A stretch of 64,000 nt of DNA, taken from NCBI RefSeq assembly GCF_000009985.1, contig NC_007626.1, positions 3,527,943 through 3,591,942 of the forward strand, given 5' to 3'. Of the stretch, positions 60,667 to 64,000 are shown piece by piece. Under the pieces are notes generated by a model that saw only the letters and a list, made by a program, of their open reading frames with translations, was not told the origin of the DNA and did not search any database. The DNA comes from Paramagnetospirillum magneticum AMB-1 (GTDB lineage Bacteria; Pseudomonadota; Alphaproteobacteria; Rhodospirillales; Magnetospirillaceae). Within the stretch, counting starts at the first letter, position 1, and each line of letters opens with the position of its first letter. A program made the translations under genes and the position numbers.

Positions 60667-61491
60667 TCAGGCGGGCAAGCTGAGCGAGGCGACACGGCGA
60701 CGCGCCTCGTCGAGTGCCTCCGGACTGGCAAGCATGAGAGGACCTTGGGCATAAATCGGCTGCTTGAGTTGCGCCCCCGAAACCACCGCAATGCGGGCTT
60801 GACCAGCCCCTGTGGCGATCCGGAACGGCCCTTCGACGTCGGTGGCAAAGCCAATAGCCTGCGTGGCGGCAAGGGTCACGTCACCGATCGAAACGTCTCC
60901 CTCGAGCACAACGACAATGCCCCCCCAACCCGCAGGTATGTCGATGTCACGCATCGCCGATGGGGCCAGCGAGATTTCCTCGATCCGGACCGGTGACGGC
61001 AGGGCTCCGGCGATTTCACCCACCGTCGTTCCATCGACCGCGACACGGCTTTCCCAGCCTTTGCCGGAAAGGCTTTTGACCATGGCGGCCGGGACCGAAA
61101 AGGCTGCGGCGGGATCGGCCTGGCTGGCCGCCGGCAGGTTGATGAAAATCTGCAGCCCATGCACGAGACCTGCTTCGGGAACCGGGAATTCTTCATGCAT
61201 CAACCCGCGTGACGCTCGGCTCCAATGCAGGCCACCAGGGTGAATGGTCTGTACATCGCCCAGACTGTCGCGATTGATGAACCCATTGGGCGAATCGGCG
61301 AACAGATAGGTGACGGCGGAGAAACCCGCATGGGGGTGAGGCGGAAAGGTTGGGGCATTCATTTCGAACCAGTCAATGTTGATGACCGGATCGATAAGGT
61401 TGCCAAACGCCTGGCGAGGATACTGGCGGGCCGCAAATTCCGCGCCATGGCGCATCTGCGTCGGGGTGTAGACAGACGTAAAACGGATCAT
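60667..61491 (-). CDS. pirin family protein
   Basis: 274 residues, a bicupin. The metal-binding motif is seen in FPPHPHAGFSAVTYLF (two His), and the GGLHWSRASRGLMHEEFP segment holds the third His and the Glu. Pirins are iron proteins, some with quercetinase activity, others transcription cofactors. It is the first gene of the three-gene unit, with the LysR gene divergent 97 bases away. Confidence 0.9.
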   Translation of the reverse strand: MIRFTSVYTPTQMRHGAEFAARQYPRQAFGNLIDPVINIDWFEMNAPTFPPHPHAGFSAVTYLFADSPNGFINRDSLGDVQTIHPGGLHWSRASRGLMHEEFPVPEAGLVHGLQIFINLPAASQADPAAAFSVPAAMVKSLSGKGWESRVAVDGTTVGEIAGALPSPVRIEEISLAPSAMRDIDIPAGWGGIVVVLEGDVSIGDVTLAATQAIGFATDVEGPFRIATGAGQARIAVVSGAQLKQPIYAQGPLMLASPEALDEARRRVASLSLPA

Positions 61492-61587
61492 GGCATAGTC
61501 CTCTGACTGTGTTGATATCCATATGCGCCTTAATCACTGTCCACATAAGGCTTGAAGTTTGGACAGCACTGTTCCATTTTCAGAACA

Positions 61588-62478
61588 ATGAAGCCATCGC
61601 TCGACGATCTTGCGCTGCTCGTGACCATTGCCGACGAAGGCAGCTTCACAGCTGCGGCCAAGACACTCGGCCTGCCAAAATCCACCGTAAGCCGAAGACT
61701 TGCCGATCTTGAACTGCTCTTGCGCACGTCGCTGTTCCAGCGTTCAACGCGAGCCCTATCGCTGACGGATGAGGGGCAGCGCATCTATGACATGGCAAAG
61801 CCGTCGATCACCGCCGCCGACGATGCCGCACGGGCAATCGCCGAGCGCGAACAGCTTGTCGCGGGCCGAGTCTCGCTGACCACCACGGCGGCGCTTGGGC
61901 AGTATCTGATTACCCCGCATCTGATCAAGCTGACGGCAGCATATCCGGATGTTCAGGTCGAACTGAGGCTGACTGAACGGCGCGTCAACATCATCAGCGA
62001 CGGCATCGACCTTGCAGTACGGACGGGCACACTTGATGACAGTGATCTGGTCGCTCGCCGTCTTTGCAAGGTCAAGCGCCTGCTTGTGGCATCCCCCGCC
62101 TACCTGGCAAAGGCCGGGGTACCGGTGGCCCCCTCGGACCTTGCCTCGCACAACGCGATCGTCATCAGCGCGGCCCTCGATAGTTGGCGCTTTGATGGGG
62201 GATGGGAGTGCTCGATGAGATGGACCATTGCTGCCGGCAATATGCTGGTCGCCCATCAACTTGCACGCCTTCACCATGGGATCGCGCTTCTGCCCGACTT
62301 CATGCTTGAAACGGACCTGGACCTGGGCACCTTGATCCACCTGCTGCCGGAATATCCAATGGAACAGGCGGATGCCTGGATTGTCAGCAGCCCTCAACGC
62401 TACAGGTCGCTCGCGGTTCAAACCGTCTTGAACTATCTGGCGGGAGCTAAGAGTGGAGTCTCGGTAGGCCGCCACTGA
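61588..62478 (+). CDS. LysR-family transcriptional regulator
   Basis: 296 residues from the ATG at 61588. The winged helix-turn-helix (1-60) reads MKPSLDDLALLVTIADEGSF, then LGLPKSTVSRRLADLE. An effector-binding domain (about 90-290) follows. It is divergent from the pirin - isochorismatase - OYE operon and most probably controls it in response to an electrophile or quinone-like inducer, inferred from position. Confidence 0.92.
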   Translation: MKPSLDDLALLVTIADEGSFTAAAKTLGLPKSTVSRRLADLELLLRTSLFQRSTRALSLTDEGQRIYDMAKPSITAADDAARAIAEREQLVAGRVSLTTTAALGQYLITPHLIKLTAAYPDVQVELRLTERRVNIISDGIDLAVRTGTLDDSDLVARRLCKVKRLLVASPAYLAKAGVPVAPSDLASHNAIVISAALDSWRFDGGWECSMRWTIAAGNMLVAHQLARLHHGIALLPDFMLETDLDLGTLIHLLPEYPMEQADAWIVSSPQRYRSLAVQTVLNYLAGAKSGVSVGRH

Positions 62479-62676
62479 CCTGTTTTCATGATTGATCCCG
62501 ATCAGTGGAAGGGGGGCAGGTCATCGCTGAGTCCAAGCAGATTCGAGCGCCGCTTATCCCTTCGACCGAGATCGGTCGGACTGGAAACGGCCCTTTGGTT
62601 AGGAGGCAACGCCTCAGGATGCGACGACCACGAATCGCCACCCCAGATGACCCGCCTCGGTATAACTGACGTGGTG
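62479..62676. other. non-coding stretch after the LysR gene
   Basis: No supported gene. A 93-codon frame (62488-62769) has no ribosome-binding site and runs into the repeat array. Confidence 0.4.
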
Positions 62677-62930
62677 GCGGAGCTCTTACTTAGTTGGATG
62701 CTCCGCAAACCCCAGCAATTCCGCCATTTCCGCGGAACTCCATGGCTACTAAGTAAACTAAGTAGGTAGATTCAAGAGCTCCGCATAAAACAGAAAATAA
62801 TATTTTTTATTTCTATAAATTGTTTTTCTCTTACTTAGTTTACTTAGTTACTAAATTAGAAATTATCATTATAATTCAACAGCTTGCACTTAGTAATCAC
62901 TAAGTAAATGGATTGGGCGTTTACTTAGTA
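62677..62930. repeat. array of eight ACTTAGT/ACTAAGT elements (iteron-like)
   Basis: ACTTAGT or its complement occurs at 62688, 62748, 62757, 62833, 62842, 62888, 62899 and 62923. Most copies are extended as TTACTTAGT. An outer inverted repeat, GCGGAGCTCTT (62677-62687) and AAGAGCTCCGC (62774-62784), brackets the first three. Intervening DNA is strongly AT-rich. The pattern fits iterons of an origin or partition site, or a multi-copy operator. Confidence 0.75.
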
Positions 62931-62987
62931 GAGCCGTAACCGGCTCCCTGGGCACCAGCCTAATCCGCGAGCACAGCCACCACCACA

Positions 62988-63572
62988 TCAGCCCGCAGGT
63001 CGAAGATCCAGGCCACCACCACGCCCACCTGGCAGGTGGCGATACAAAGTGGCAGTCGAAACATTGAGGCGCCGGGCCACCTCCTCAACAGTAATCGCCG
63101 GGGATGCAAGCATGGCTCGCGCCACCTCCACATCCTGACCAGACAGGGACCGAGGCCGACCGCCGACCCGGCCCATTTTGCGGGCCGAATCCAGTCCGGC
63201 TCGAGTCCGCTCGATGATCAAACTTCTCTCGAACTCCCCGAGCGCCGCAAAAACGTGGAAGATCAATTTCCCCCCGGCGGTGGTGGTGTCGATCGCTTCG
63301 GTCAACGACCGTAAACCGATCCCACGCCCGTCGAGCATATCGACAGTCTCGATCAACTGCCGGGTCGATCGAGCCAACCGATCCAGCTTCCACACCACCA
63401 CCGTGTCGCCGTTGCGAGCGAAGTCCAAGGCGGCCTTCAACTCGGGGCGATCGGCGCGGGCGCCGGAGGCATGTTCACTGAAAATGCGTTCACACCCGGC
63501 CGCATGCAGGGCGTCGAGTTGCAGTTGCGGCGACTGGTCCTGGGTCGAAACTCTGGCGTAACCGACAAACAT
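62988..63572 (-). CDS. serine recombinase (resolvase family), second copy in the window
   Basis: 194 residues from the ATG at 63572 (GAGAAGGAGG upstream). Catalytic Ser9 is in VGYARVSTQDQ, and NGDTVVVWKLDRLARS holds the conserved arginines. HVFAALGEFERSLIIERTRA is the E-helix region, and VEEVARRLNVSTATLYRHLP is the C-terminal helix-turn-helix, followed by an extra GGRGGGLDLRPAG tail. It differs from the 7680 copy, so it is not a recent duplicate. The ACTTAGT array lies just past its 3' end and a partner-protein gene is divergent. Confidence 0.92.
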   Translation of the reverse strand: MFVGYARVSTQDQSPQLQLDALHAAGCERIFSEHASGARADRPELKAALDFARNGDTVVVWKLDRLARSTRQLIETVDMLDGRGIGLRSLTEAIDTTTAGGKLIFHVFAALGEFERSLIIERTRAGLDSARKMGRVGGRPRSLSGQDVEVARAMLASPAITVEEVARRLNVSTATLYRHLPGGRGGGLDLRPAG

Positions 63573-63611
63573 CCCCCCCTCCTTCTCAATACTCATTCAA
63601 TTACCGACGAA

Positions 63612-63720
63612 TTGAGATGCATGTTTTGAGAGACAGTTTTGAGATAATACCACCTCCGCTAATCACGCAAAAGACCACGACACAAATAAATTCTCATAAA
63701 CGAACGTTTTTGAGAGTCAT
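63612..63720. promoter_or_regulatory. candidate res site with repeated TTTTGAGA elements
   Basis: TTGAGAT at 63612, TTTTGAGAGACA at 63624, TTTTGAGATAAT at 63637, TTCTCAT at 63691 and TTTTTGAGAG at 63706 lie upstream of the recombinase and of its divergent partner gene. The spacing and repetition resemble recombinase-binding subsites. Confidence 0.45.
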
Positions 63721-63788
63721 ATGTTTATACGTATTAGTCAGAAATGCGAACAGATAAATACCTGCACACGCAGCTGAGGAGGAATGTG

Positions 63789-64000
63789 ATGCGGGATCTA
63801 CGAAGCCTTTATAACGAATGCCGCGACCTTGGGGCCGTCAGCGACCAGAGGTCGTTCAGCCGGATGTTTGGGCGGCAGGCGTCATGGTGCAGTTCGACAT
63901 TGGCCAGAGGACGGCGGCCCACCACGGGAGCCCTGGTCGCGTTTGTCCTACAGCTGGAAAAAATCATCGTGGCCACCGAGGAAGAAATGGCGGCGACCAT
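63789..64000 (+). CDS. partner protein of the serine recombinase, partial at the window edge
   Basis: Starts at ATG 63789 with TGAGGAGG eight bases upstream; 70 codons are visible. It is homologous to the 7363-7701 product over its first 66 residues: LYNECRDLGAVSDQRSFSRM, and LARGRRPTTGALVAFVLQLE. The role is unknown. A DNA-binding fold is inferred. The C-terminus is outside the window. Confidence 0.65.
   Translation, partial: MRDLRSLYNECRDLGAVSDQRSFSRMFGRQASWCSSTLARGRRPTTGALVAFVLQLEKIIVATEEEMAAT

Overview
The window is a GC-rich alphaproteobacterial segment, most like Magnetospirillum or a relative in the Rhodospirillaceae. This is inferred from the mix of a hemerythrin-type chemoreceptor, a MucR regulator, abundant c-di-GMP enzymes, a tetrathionate respiration operon and an alphaproteobacterial-type tRNA-Phe 3' end. 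No single marker proves the genus.

Layout. Positions 1-3.7 kb are left flank: the end of an IS3-family element, a small ribbon-helix-helix-like gene, and a methyl-accepting chemotaxis protein fused to hemerythrin. A tRNA-Arg(CCG) at 3734-3810 has a 45-nt copy of its 3' half at 29935-29979, beside a tyrosine integrase. I read 3.8-30.0 kb as an integrated island. Its left part (3.9-9.8 kb) is AT-rich and holds mostly unrecognised genes: a possible HUH endonuclease, a serine recombinase, a small partner protein, and two tandem paralogs of an unknown family. Its right part (9.9-27.5 kb) is one long minus-strand cluster: two LEPR/DUF4347 giant surface proteins, a TolC lipoprotein, two HlyD-like adaptors (one with a GAF-like region), an M50-protease/HlyD fusion and two small proteins. 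It has no ABC ATPase, and an AraC-type regulator diverges from it.

Positions 30.1-42.2 kb look like chromosome backbone: a decayed IS3 element, an HD-GYP protein, a cold-shock protein, a DnaQ-like exonuclease, a complete co-oriented ttrS-ttrR-ttrB-ttrC-ttrA set for tetrathionate respiration, and slyX. At 42.26 kb a displaced 3' half of tRNA-Phe, with its terminator, abuts a second integrase and opens a second island that runs right, probably past the window end.

The second accessory region carries a TumE/TumA-like toxin-antitoxin pair, a MucR regulator, a frameshifted IS5 element, two unrecognised AT-rich genes, and a FecR/RTX-like adhesin next to an EAL phosphodiesterase, a periplasmic-sensing diguanylate cyclase and a DcaP-like porin. 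It continues with an Ohr peroxidase, a truncated IS1182 element and an old-yellow-enzyme/isochorismatase/pirin operon with its LysR regulator. It ends with an array of eight ACTTAGT repeats and a second serine recombinase beside a homolog of the first island's partner protein.

The strongest candidates for undescribed biology are the ABC-less, M50-linked export cluster for LEPR/DUF4347 proteins, the recombinase/partner pairs, the ACTTAGT array, and the tandem unknown paralogs.
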